Positions 35,451-47,935 of a stretch of 64,000 nt of DNA are shown piece after piece. Position 1 is the stretch's first letter, and each line of letters starts with the position of its first letter. The position numbers were made by a program, and so were the translations under genes. The notes below the pieces were generated by a model, which ran no database searches, had not been told where the DNA came from, and saw nothing but the letters and a program-made list of their open reading frames with translations. The stretch comes from Diprion similis (Eukaryota > Arthropoda > Insecta > Hymenoptera > Diprionidae): positions 8,432,001-8,496,000 of the forward strand of contig NC_060112.1 in NCBI RefSeq assembly GCF_021155765.1, written 5' to 3'.

Positions 35451-38400
35451 ATGGTGTTTTTGCAAATTTTCTGTTTCTTCATAACCCTCCAACTGTCGTC
35501 GGCAGAAAATAGTAAGTATTGAGAGATATACTTAAGCAATGTCAGAACTTTTTTCACGTTACTCCACAAAAATTTTCTGTCGTTCTACAGATTCGAGTAT
35601 GAAGGGTTACTGCGCGCCTTACAATGGGAAAATTTGCAAAAAATATTTGAGTGGTATAGGACAAGTTTGGTTCAATGATTCGTATGGCAATAATGGAGGT
35701 TGGCTGAATGAAAAGATTACGACTGGCTTATGGACCGAATTAATCAAAACACTTTATGAACCTTGTCGTTCGGCTGCAGAGGTTTAGTATATTCCTTAAT
35801 ATTTATAACATTCATAAATTTTTCTTAGCATCTATTGATGATGCAAAAAACAATTTTATGCCAATTTATCTCACTTCTGTTAGCCCTTGGACTTTTGAAA
35901 CTGTAACTTTCATTTTATATGAAGTTCTGATCGATCGAGCTTGATTAAAAAATGTTTTGTACTTGATGAAAAGATTGTCACCGCAATAGACCTTTAGCGT
36001 ACCTTCGCAAGCAAAGAAAACGTGCTTGTATTGCTGTGTACACATACGGAATCATCATCTGAGTTTTATCAGGCAACCACGTTAGACGGCGCTGGCGGGT
36101 GTGTGTGTCCACAGGTCTCACACATATTACTAAGAGGCTTGAAAGGTACGCTAGGGGCCTATATTCAACCATAAGTTCATATTATGCTTTTCGGATGCAA
36201 GTGAGCATAAGACAAGAAAGGACGGTTGAAAGAGAAGTATTAGAAAGAACCGAGAGGAAAGATGCAGGGGAACAGTTGCAGCAGTAGAGTGGGAAAATAA
36301 ATAAGTTAAGGTACAATAGGAAATATAACAAGATAATGACGGAGGAAATGTTGGGCGGAATACCTTAGTAAATGAGGTAATAAATATAGTTCGAAGACTA
36401 TAGTAAGATAGAGATGAGGGAATAAGGAAAGGACTAACGAGAATCGGAGAAGCGAGGGGAAAAAACTATTTGAGCTGTGCAGAAAAGTTCAGAAACGCTG
36501 AAGCACATAGTGTCTAACTGCAAAGTAGTAAGTGAGGAAACCTTGAAGATGATAAAAGTTTTAGACCAGTCCAGGGAGGGCATAAGATGACTCAAGAAAG
36601 TGGGAGGGAAGAGGAAGTTTTATTTATTAGTACATAAAAACATTTCAGCGTTGGTTTCATTCAAATCCATCTAGTGCATCAAAAAATCACCCCGTTGGGT
36701 GCCCATTTTTGAGGGTCGGTTTCAACCCTCTAACCTTTTTTAGTTTTATTGACTACAAAATAACAGTCTTTTCACCTGTGCTGCTTTCACTGAACTCGAA
36801 CTCTCAGTGGAATGTTGCAAAAGTTATTCTTTGATTTATTTAGATTCCCTGAAACTTTACTGTACTTGAAGTGTCCTGCTACTACGACACTATTGGTTCT
36901 ACTTAAACAATAATAGTAATAATTTACACTAGCTCATCCAACGTTGAATATTTAATTTTAGAAACTGCTATGCATGTATGCATTCCCGCAATGTGTCGGC
37001 TCCGTGGGTTTGCCGCTTTGTTACGAAGACTGCATGGCAGTTCGGCAAGAGTTTTGTTTGGTGAACTGGGCCATGATAGAAGAGCATAAAAAAAGGCCAA
37101 GCTATATCAGGTCCAGAGGGCATTTCACCCTTCCAGACTGCGAAAGTTTACCGAGGATTAGCAATACTTCTACACCAACGTGTTCAAATGCCTCTTTAAC
37201 AGACATGAATCCTGAACTTATCACTCGTAAGTTGAAGAATATATTTTTCATTCAGATTATATGCAGCTAGTTTCAAAATATATCCTACTCGTTGAAGTTT
37301 GTTGTTTGAGATTTCAATTTACGGTCAAAGAAGAACTATAGACACCTATTTGGTAACTGCTTGAAAAAAGCATGCGATACATTTTTTGTGTGGTAAAATT
37401 CATTCATCCATTAAGTGTATAATCTGTGTGTATTTCTGCGCTGCTTACTATAATGTAGTACCAGATTTCTTTCGTAAATGTTTTACAGCAGCTTTGACTG
37501 ATTGAAAAGTTGAAATCGGATTGACTAGATGTTATTGAAGTTCCTATTAACCATTTTTCAGATGACTGCGTTATCGGTAATGGACGGTTTTACCTTGGAT
37601 CTGTAAACAAGACAAAATCTGGACTAGATTGTCAATCATGGTCCATACAAGAGCCTCACAGTCACGATAGGCCACCGGATGTTTTTCCGCAACTTCAAAA
37701 TGCTGAAAACCATTGCAGAAATGCCGGTGGGGATGAACCAATGCCCTGGTGTTATACAATGGATCCAAATGTTCGTTGGGAACTATGCGATATACCGATT
37801 TGTGGTATGATATTGAAAAAAATAACAGTTGAATCTTGTCAATAGAAAAACATAGTATCTACCAAACCAAAATAAATATTAATGCTGAAGTGATACGTAG
37901 GTAATAGATTTCTAAACTCTAATCACGTTTCAGCCAACTCCACGGAGGTTACAATGGAAAGTGATCTGGATGACTTGGCGATGGAAACGTTTTTCACACC
38001 AAGATTAATACTGATACTGTCGTCAATAGGATTCGTTTGTATTCTTGTACTTCTTCTATCAATACTGCTGTGCCAAAGACTGCAGAAACAGCACCATGGC
38101 TACAATCCTACAGAAACACAGGTAACTATTACACATTTAATATAGATAGCATGATGCCTTCACATTAAAATATTATGACAAAATTCAGTTTGTTTGATAA
38201 GGAATCATCAGTACAAAAACCTCAAATTCTATTTTTTACAATTCACTTCATAGTATTGAGAAAACTAATACAATCGGAGTAGCGTAAAATTTTTCATTTT
38301 TCATAGCACTTGGTTGCTATTAAAGTAAAAACCACGTTACTTACATTAAGTTACTTGAACCCGTGAAATACGTTTGCTCTTATAATTGGCAGTTCAAAAA

Positions 38401-40262
38401 TTAAATTCAATTTAATGAGGGAACATTCTCAACCATTGCTTTGAAATCGAATGAAACTTTGTAGGCGTGTGAAAAAGTATGAACTCTAAAACACTTGTAT
38501 CTTTATACTGCAAAATTTTTGTTTTACAATATTTTTCCCACTCAAAAAAAAAGACAAACAGAAGCAGTGAATGTAATCCCACAAGCCCCAAGGGGGTGGG
38601 GGAAGGTGGGCGCATAGGGAGGAAGTAGGGTGGGCCCTTCTTTTTGCGCCACTCTCCAATTCCCAAATAATGCTATACAAGATTACCATTGTTATTAAAT
38701 TTCGGGGAACATAGTTTGTATTTTTATTCGGTAATTCATCCCTTCTTATTTCCTTTTCGATATCTCGAGCTGTAATTACAGTTAACTCTTATTCAATGTT
38801 CTGCCTGGTTCAAGTACGTGTGTATTATCATGAATAGGCAGTCATTATAATAGGCAATATAATAGGCAATGCATTGCAAAATTATACTTTCAATGGAAAA
38901 AAGGGCCTTAAAGTCAATTTGAAAAGCAACGATTAATATAATTTTTTCAAATATCTACTGTTTTCAACTGATTAAACTTGGTCTGCGCATAGTGCAGATC
39001 CCATGCTTAATTGCCCTTGCTATTGGTCAAGGGCTAAGAAAATCGTTTTTGGTGCAAACTGAGTGTTACCAATTAAAAACGCTATTGATATTCCACGTTC
39101 ATTCTGAAATAACAGTTTATATTAAAAATTTGGCTAAGTGTAAAGAATGCCAGGTAGAAACTTGACTTTCTAATAACCGTTCCAAAATACTTTAGTGAAA
39201 CATTTCGAATAGAGTGTTTGACAGCTGACAGCTCATTTAGAACTCTATTTTAAATCATAGGAAGTGAATATCGATCTGGACAAATTGCCGAGCAACGACG
39301 CGTATCATCACACAGGGGCACAGCTAAATCCAAAATTAGAGAAATTAGAATTTCCCAGGAACAATATTATATATGTCAGAGACTTGGGTCAAGGAGCATT
39401 CGGTCGTGTATTTCAAGCGAAAGCACCAGGCCTAGTGTCCGAAGAAGAATTCACGAATGTAGCGGTCAAAATGTTGAAGGATGAAGCATCGGATGATTTG
39501 TTGGTAGACTTTGAGCGAGAAGCTTGTTTGCTGGCGGAGTTTGACCACCCAAATATCGTCAAACTACTTGGGGTCTGCGCGATGGGGCGTCCAATGTGTT
39601 TGCTATTTGAATACATGGGAAGAGGTGATCTGAATGAATTTCTGAGATCATGTTCCCCGGGAAATTACATAGTTAGAAGCATTGAAAACGACTCTTTTAG
39701 AGATACGAGATTGTCTCATATGAATCTCATTATGATAGCCATACAAGTTGCATCTGGCATGGTGTATTTGTCGGACAGAAAATTTGTGCATCGTGATCTA
39801 GCTACGAGAAATTGTTTGATCAATGATCAAATGGTTGTTAAAATAGCGGATTTCGGTTTATCGCAAAAAATTTATCTGCAAGATTATTACAAGGGAGATG
39901 AACAAGATGCCATTCCTGTCAGATGGATGCCCCTTGAGAGTATATTGTATAATAAATATACGATAGAGTCTGATGTTTGGGCCTTCGCTGTATGCTTGTG
40001 GGAGATTTTCAGTTTTGCTCTTCAACCTTACTACGGAATGACTCACGAAGAGGTGGTTAAATATATCAAAGACGGCCACGTACTTCAATGTCCGGATAAC
40101 ACACCTCAGCCAATTTATGAACTGATGAAACTTTGTTGGAATAAAAAACCTTCAGATAGACCAACATTTAGAATAATTTATCAGACATTGAGTGGGATAA
40201 AAAATGATATGGAAATTCCTGGCGACAAATCTGGCAGCAATTTGTTTGATAACAATGTTTGA
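35451..40262 (+). CDS. Nrk: Receptor tyrosine kinase Nrk (MuSK/Ror type), 6 exons, 649 aa
   Basis: Single-pass receptor kinase of the Ror/MuSK group. Exons: 35451-35511, 35591-35781, 36962-37226, 37562-37804, 37934-38121, 39261-40262; total 1950 nt with consistent phases and GT-AG borders (exon 2 uses the weaker donor GTTTAG). Residues 1-18 are a signal peptide. A Frizzled-type Cys-rich domain follows (about 22-160; [25 protein letters not shown]). A kringle is at about 175-253 ([27 protein letters not shown]). The membrane helix is about 278-300. The kinase (about 350-625) has [13 protein letters not shown] (Lys386), HRDLATRN (Asp495), DFG (513-515) and activation-loop YLQDYY (Tyr521/525/526), so it should be active. 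Helix F reads FAVCLWE where FGVVLWE is usual. There is no Ig domain, which fits insect Nrk/Ror rather than vertebrate MuSK. No NPxY Dok-7-type motif is present in the juxtamembrane part. Nrk is favoured over Ror by the MuSK-like [14 protein letters not shown] block. Confidence 0.93.
36190..36620 (+). mobile_element. Probable decayed LINE fragment in Nrk intron 2
   Basis: One frame over about 36474-36535 reads [10 protein letters not shown], resembling the Cys-His knuckle after reverse transcriptase in insect LINEs, with an upstream C-x-x-C-like remnant in another frame. The surrounding purine-rich text has Glu/Arg-rich pieces broken by stops. No intact protein can be read. Confidence 0.35.
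38590..38636 (+). repeat. G-rich tract with quadruplex potential in Nrk intron 5
   Basis: The plus strand has at least six runs of three or more G (gggggtgggggaaggtggg ... agggaggaagtagggtggg) in under 50 bases, on the transcribed RNA's sense strand. Confidence 0.6.
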
Positions 40263-41128
40263 AAATTTTACAAATTCAGTAAATCGATCAACATACTTTT
40301 GTACATTCAATTGTAAGATCAAGTAGATCAGAATAAGTCACTGATAACGAGAAAATCGGGACGTTTTTAGTTTCCAAAAGCCTGATTCATGGAAAACACG
40401 CATTCAAATCGAAACAATTCACAGCTTATCTCTCTCTTCTGCAGCTCATTTTCTTGTGTTCATAGGGGCTTGTAAAAGTTTTCACAATATTTCATACCAA
40501 GTACGATTCAAGCAATGATGTAACCATGTGTGAATTAATATTATCCGATGCTGCCCTTAAATTTGTAAAGCAAGAGGGTTTGTGTAACTACTCATCTCCC
40601 TTAACTAATTAAACCAACTTCATTTACATCTTCTCGTTTCATATCAACACTTTCGTAAACAATGGTTGGCTAAAGTTCTAATATACCAACTTGTAAATAG
40701 AAACCGAAAACTCTTTTTCTAATAACGTTTGTGACTGTTCTTAAATATATCTGTACTGCAACGAATTTTTGTACCATTGCTTATTAATCTGAAATAATTT
40801 TTGTTCAATAATATGTTGTATACAACTGTCGGTTCAATTGCAAGTAAACAGGCTTCCGCTCAGATGCTAAACGAATCTGTTGTCGATTTTTTCCAGCTTC
40901 GACGGCATAAAATAATCTTTGACCTTCTTTGGATTTTTTCTTCAAGTTACTCAAATGTTGATTTTGTTCTGGTCTTTACAACACAAAATTTTGAACTCCG
41001 GTAACTCAAATTAGGATTACCAGGAAAGGAGAGAAAAATTTTGTAATGTACACCACTGGTCAAAGTTTCTAACTACGTTAGTTCCAGAGTCACTGTCTGA
41101 AAAAATTTCAGATTTTCAAAGGTTCCCG

Positions 41129-41134
41129 AATAAA
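41129..41134 (+). terminator. First canonical poly(A) signal after Nrk
   Basis: AATAAA about 0.87 kb after the stop codon. Later AATAAA copies at about 41.75, 44.3 and 47.7 kb are alternatives. Confidence 0.3.
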
Positions 41135-44100
41135 ATCCCAAAGAAATTCTGAATGGTTATTTCATGTGGCCAAATTAGCAATAGTAAAAATTCGGCGAAG
41201 GTCAGAACGAAAGCTTGTTCAATTTCGCTGGGACTGGCCTACTTTCGTTTTATCGATCTGAATAATAGTTTATTAGTGTATTGTTCTGGATGTATTAAAT
41301 AATTCTTAAAAGAGTCCTTGTTCAAAACTAAAATTTGTGCCTACGTATTATTCAAATTTTGAATTGGCTCTAAAATTTTTCATTAGTTGAACTGGCCATC
41401 GGAATTATGATACCTATGATAAAAGAGAGTAACTAAACCGACGAAAATCTTGCACAAGAATACGAATTTAATAATAATATCATTTTCAGAAGCTTTGATG
41501 TGCAATGATTTTGCTTTGATTGTATATGTAATTTGTATCATTCATTTATCAAAAAAAGGTGATCGAATTTTTGTTATTCGTAATGTTGTTAATTTTGTAA
41601 GATATTTTCTCAGTCACTGGGCCTCTGGAGCACCAATATTTCATGCATGAGATATAGAGAATAATTATAAAAATAGGATACGATAAAAACTTCATTGGTT
41701 TAGCCATCAATATCTGTAAAGTAATTTATTTTTAAACATAAAATTGCTGGCTAACAATAAATGAGAGGAATTATTTTCCATCTTCATTTCAGTTTCCAAA
41801 TAGTTAAGACATGGTATCATACTATCATCATGGGCAATTGCATAGCAAAAATAGATTTCGAACGTACATATGGGTGAAAATTTTATTATTTAACGGAAGC
41901 TCGATAAGGTATGGAATTCCACACCTTCAATATTTAGAGGTATGCCATGCTCCTTAGCCTCTAGCATATTTCCGTAAGCCTTGGTCAGTAACGACAGATA
42001 TGACCGTCATTTAGCAAAAAAGAAGTGTAAATGAGTACCGAATATTGTGATATTCCGGAATGACACCATAGCGTGATTATTTCATGTCCTATGATAACAA
42101 ATGTGGATTGTTTTCCTTTTAACTGAATAATTCATTGCATATTTAATTCAGCATTATTTATCGATACGCACAATTATTGATTATGTTACAATTAATAATG
42201 TATTGAGGATTCTTTTGGTACGAGATTGAATTTAACAAGGTGGCGGTAGTCCGAGAAAACCGGAAAAAACCGGGAAGAGTTAGGGAATTTTGTTGTTTTT
42301 TTACGGAATTTTATGTGACTACTTTCTATTTCTCCAACCTACTAAGATTGAAAAACAGGGTCTGTATTTGATACTATTTCTAATGTATTTTTTCACTCCT
42401 TTTTAACTGTCTGGTCATTTAAATACTGCGTTATGAATTATGGTGCTTCAAAATTACTGAAAATATATCAATGCTTTGTTTAGTGATATGGTATCCCAAT
42501 TGAATTTGCCATGATTTGTTACAGTGTAGTGAAGTAATTGCCCAACTTCGTGAAATGCGTGTAAATCGATATTTTTAACCATGGACATGGTTAAAAGAAA
42601 ATGTTTAATATCATAAAAAGAGCGTCGAGTCTCATTCCAGTCGAGTATGTTAAAGAATTTAAATAATTAAATTCAGTACTGCGATGTTTTGAATAACTAG
42701 TAGTATCGTGTACCTAAAAATATTGAATCATATTATCAGTGAAGGTTGACCTATATTCTAACTTCATGAGACAGGAAATATTGAGGATCTATTATCTGTT
42801 TTACAGTGAATATGGTACGGCGATTTATTCATTGTAAAGGTTGCATAATTAGGTACGAAATCTCATTTTTTTACATAGAAAATTTCGATTTAGAATTCTA
42901 TTTTAGAATCTGTACTCGAAATTAGGACATTAGCTGGAGGTTACAATATTTTGAATCTCATTCAGATTCACTTTAGTTATCTTATTAACTCGACTAGTGC
43001 GTAACTAGTGATTAATATTCGAAGTTTCACTGTAAACTACTGTAGATACAGAAAAGAAAAACTTAGGCAAAGTTATATTTTCACAAGGTACGAAATATTT
43101 ATGAAGAATATTGGTGACCTTGTGATGGCAAAAATCTCGAGTTAGCCCTTGAAAATCATTCAGGTACATTTCGACTGAATATTCAAAAATAAATAGCCTA
43201 GTTTGCAGCACTTGTTAACCAGAGGCTTATCTGTTTTTGCATACATACTTGTATGAACTATACGTGATAATATTTTCAATTGCCACCTTCTGGCTATCTA
43301 GCGCATATTCGCAGAAGTGTGAAACTATTTTCATTTGGATCATCATCAATCTTCCTCAGGCAGCACTATAATTTTAAAATAGAAAACAATGGAGTATTAG
43401 TTAATTGTTGGTATGAATAGGTTCAAAGTAAAATACTGTTTGTGATTTATGTATATTATTAGCATTGAGTAAGTATATTGTTTTAAAGAGAGCCAAACAC
43501 GAAGTAGAATTAGGGTGGAAACCGAACTCCTATTCTCAGCTCACCAAAAAAGTGGGACCAATTTCGGTTACGGAGTTCGGTAGCATTGAAAATTTCGTAT
43601 TAAATTTGGTGAATGTGATTTTTAGGTAGCTAAATATTGCCGAAGTGATTGAACAAAATAATGTTTTTAAATTGCACGGGTGTATTCAAAAATGAGAGTA
43701 TCATTCATGATGATTAAAGATGATTGAAGATTGCCCGTGTGAAAATTTATCTATTGTTCATCTAGTTCGAATAATTGAGTTTCATATTGTTACAAGCTCT
43801 GAAAAAATAATTTATACCAAGGATAAATTTTAATACGTGAATCCTACAGCTCCAATGAAATTAATTGTTATTGGGTCGTACGAACAAAGTCAAGTATATG
43901 GGTTTGCTTCATTTATTCAATTGCTTCCTATTCAACGAGAGGACATCGATTCGACAGAAATTAGTTACAAAGTTTAGTGTCCACAGAACCGTTTTTGTAG
44001 AAAAATATCTTAAAGGTTCTATAGATTTCTGCCAAATAGCAAACTGAAATCTGTGTCTTTTAGTCATCTTCAGGACTTTTCGAAGATGTCTTATGCGTTG

Positions 44101-44426
44101 GATTTAGGCATTAAAATCTAAAAGTCGACTTGAAAACTTCTCAAATTGTGATATTAGACGTCTGAAAAGACGCCAGATTTCTAGTTATATGTTATCTGGG
44201 GTTCTATAGAAAAAAATATGCTATTTCCTGTAAGAACTGTTTTTTCAACACAGTTTCTTACAACTTTAAATCTGTGAATTTAATTTCCCTTCATGGATCC
44301 TCTCCGTTTTGAATATGTTGTCTGAATAAAGGGCCAACTGAAAGCTCTACTTCATACATAAGAATGTAGCAGAACCACTTGCTTCTTACGTTCATGAGAC
44401 CCATATTTCAACATTAGGGTTTTACA

Positions 44427-45437
44427 TAAAAAAAATTTTAATTTTTCTACCGACGCATGCAAAAAATGTTTACTTTTGGTCTAAAAAGAAAAAGACTTAG
44501 CACTTTAGAATCAGGTTCAGGGTGTGCTAAAGCGATTCTTCTGAAAAAGTAAAAAATCGATATTAGCATCCTTTCAACCCTTATGTGCGCATCTGGGTGC
44601 CCACTATTTCATATTATTATTAATAATTTTCTGAACATTTTTTTCGATATGAGGCTCCGGATCCTCGCAATTCAACTTACTTAGAATCTATTTCGGTATT
44701 CAAACATCAAAAAAGTTTTATTCATTCTATTAAAATATGGGGGTTGAAAATATGATTCAGTCACTTGGAACTAAGTTTTAATATTGATAATTACAAGATT
44801 AACAAAAAAGAACATACATGAAGCCATGCTACGCTACCATTGCCAATTTTCCTTTGTCGCAACTGAACTGTCACATAAGACTTAAAAATATCTCAAGTAC
44901 TTTTTATTTATGTTAATTTGATAAAGTGAATAGATTTCGGATGGTTCCGTTGACATCCGCATTCAAAAAATAATAAAAACTAGAGATAGATGCACACATA
45001 AGGGTTATCGCGTATTATCTCTTATATTTCACAAAAATATGATTTATGGCTTAAATGATTACCGACAGCACGTTACAGAAAAATGCTGATGTATAGAAGA
45101 GTTGCAAAAAATACCGTAATGCATTTCTTTGTAAAATATAAAAGAGGAATATTATAAAAATGAAAATTTAAAAATTTTCTTGCGACCTTTCTATACCAGC
45201 ATTTCTCTGTAATACGATTTGGATAATCTTTTTAGGCCATAACGAATTTTTTTGTAAAATATAAACGAAATAATACTTGTTAAAAGGTGATAACATAGAA
45301 TTTTCATGTTTATAGAAAAATCGTTTTCGCGGTCTTTAAAAATCATTCTATAGTAGATACTCAGTCTTTGAAAAAAAATTTTTTAGACCAGAAGTAAGCA
45401 GGTCTTCTATGCGCCCGTAGAAAAATATAAATTTTTT
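44427..45437. repeat. Nested inverted repeats / fold-back cluster, about 1 kb
   Basis: The outer arms (about 44427-44490 and 45378-45437) match in inverted order over about 58 bases at roughly 75-80% identity (for example tttttctaccgacgcat versus tttttctacgggcgcat, and ttggtctaaaaa versus ctggtctaaaaa). Inside are a 19-base inverted pair (44576-44594 / 44988-45006, one mismatch) and another hairpin (45072-45105 / 45181-45215). No protein frame is present. Confidence 0.7.
44578..45004. mobile_element. Degenerate piggyBac-like MITE, about 427 bp
   Basis: The ends read CCCTTATGTGCGCATCT and, reverse complemented, CCCTTATGTGTGCATCT. They are flanked by TCAA and TTAT, each one base from TTAA, the piggyBac target duplication. 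It is nested inside the larger fold-back. The family assignment is tentative. Confidence 0.4.
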
Positions 45438-47774
45438 CGAACGTGACACACCCTATTGGGACACATTGAATCAATATCAAAGTATCATTCCAAAGACTGT
45501 CCTATATTACCTTTGCACAGTATTCTTTCGTTAACACGCACAATATAATATAGGTAGCATAAATTATTCTAGATGTATCTGATGTTTAATGAATAGGTTT
45601 TACATCGAGTGACAGGATTAATTTGGAAAAAGATAATAAGTAATATAAGGTTCATGTGTTATATGTAAAATTTGCAATGTTGTTTAACTTACGTATATAT
45701 ATTTTAATGCACACATGTAAGTTGTTGGAAGTATACAGATGTACTAATACACTTATAAACTAGATTCAATTCTTCGGTCGCTATTGCTCTCTTGGATAAA
45801 TCTAGCATATCTATATCATAACTTTGAATAAGATTTTCGTTGGTTTCCATCAAGAATACTTCTTTCTATAATGACAGATGCGTATTGCGTAGTTGTGAGT
45901 TCTAAAACATTATTAAGGCCCAGTTATTACACGTATATGAGGCATTCCATGTGAAGTGGGCCACATCCTGACCTCGAAATGTTGTTTTCTTTACACGCAC
46001 TTTTCCTTTTTTTTCTGAAAACAGATTAGCGGGAAGTTCAAAATTTGGAGTTTGCTGAATTTTTGATGGATTTAAAAAAATTTCGGTTCTTTATCAAAAT
46101 TTTTCTCATCTTTTATGTGAAAACGTCGCATTTTCTATTATTTTATTATGTACGATACTGGCATAGGCTGGCTCGCTTTTTGCTCTTTTCTACTCAGTCA
46201 CTGAGAAAAAACTTGGCACCGTGCTTTTTCAAATTAAAACTCACACCTCAAAATCCACACTAGTGATTCTCCATAAAGCAAAATAAATTTTCGTTATCAC
46301 ATTACAAAAAATATAGATATAAATTTTATCATTTAGATTCCATAACAACCACGTTTGCCCAAATATGTATTATTTTAAGCACACGTATCCGTGCAGAAGT
46401 TAATATATACGGCATATTTTTCCAATCAGTAGCTCACAATCAGATCTCCAAAAATCGTATTTGAATTAATCAAATTAATCTGATGCACAAATTATTGTAC
46501 CATTAGGTTTGACGTTGAATAAAAAAAAAAAAACTGATTAGGTATAGCGTTTCGCTGTGTTCAAAAGAGTTTCTCTAATCGAATTCTCTGTGGTTTATGG
46601 ACAATAGGGTAATTTAAGAACAAATAAGTCAGAAACTCACAACTTTTAAACAACATACATTTACGTGTTGTGTAATATTGTACAATTACAAATAAAGCAT
46701 AGCAATGTCAGAACTTTGAAGGAAACAAGATGTTGAAATTCCGTTAGATGTTTATAAAAGTTGGAACAGATAAATGTTATAAATTACAGAAATTGAAAAT
46801 TTCCTGAAGGTTTTTGACAATGTGGTACGATCTCATATTTTTTTAGTTTGAAATCAGAACACAAAAAATCCGAAAACTCTTAAAAACGTCAAAGCTTGAA
46901 AAATGATACGTTCTGTGAAAAAAATCTGATGAAATGAAGTGTGTCTTTAAACATAAATGTTATATGAACAAATTCAACACTCATAAATTTTATCGAAATT
47001 TTGGTAGGTATTTTTCGGGATTTATGAAAACACCGATATTTCGGTTAACTCAAAATACAGAATACGAAACCCGTATTGAAAATCGATACATAATTCTCAA
47101 TACCGCGCATCCCTCTTTGATACCATAGTCGATTAAAGTATTGCTCCAACAAACTGTCCGACCATGTACAATATCGATTATATTTTTTACGCTTCTTGTA
47201 CTGGAAACTAAATAAATGCTCAACTACACCATACATTAAATGATATATCCGAAGTAATGTTACACATTATACTACGGTTGAAATCTGACAAGTATATTCG
47301 TGTTTAAGATTTAGTGTACATATGAAATTGATAGTTAAGGTATCAAAAATGGGCTGAGTCACACTTGGAGATTGGTCATTTGAAGTACTAATTGACGATT
47401 TGTAACAATTTATACGAACAATACATAATTCACTGTGTAATATTTGTGGTTTTCAAATTCTCATTGTACTCAATACATTGCAGTTAAGTAATGTTAGTGG
47501 CGATGTATTTGTGCACTTTTTGCCAGCGACCAACGAGCCAATAATTCTGAATGTTGTATTACCATGTATTAATATTAACGGTTATGTAAGTCTATATATT
47601 ATTATGAATGTAGTCTCTATACTGAATTTTATATATAACATTATCTCTTAATATGTAAAAATGTTGCGTGCTATTGCATTAATGACACAACGGATTATTG
47701 CTATGTGCAAGTTTTGTATGAAATAAAAATCAATTTCCTATTTTCGACATCTTTTTTTCGTGCATTCATCTAGC

Positions 47775-47935
47775 TCACCTGTGATGGTCAGCACTGAGAA
47801 AGTGTCGTGACATCTCAATGGGCCTGGCTCTACAGAAATCCGTTGTATTCTCTGCCATGTCTCCCGGATTTTGACATACGGACATATATTTCAGTGAAGA
47901 ATGTTTAAGCTGTTGTTTTTCCGCTGTGAACACCA
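47775..47935 (-). CDS. Orphan candidate terminal coding exon, product unknown
   Basis: Behind a minus-strand acceptor (ttcttaaatag) there is a 52-codon open frame ending in TGA, more GC-rich than its surroundings. It reads VFTAEKQQLKHSSLKYM near the start, PGDMAENTTDFC in the middle and EMSRHFLSADHHR at the end, with an ordinary protein-like composition. The plus strand of the same interval is closed by stops. Entry is in phase 1 (two bases complete a codon). That matches the donor of RUNDC1 exon 8 (51795) and a possible exon at 49733-49781. I do not recognise the family. It may be an alternative RUNDC1 end, the end of another minus-strand gene, or chance. Confidence 0.35.
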
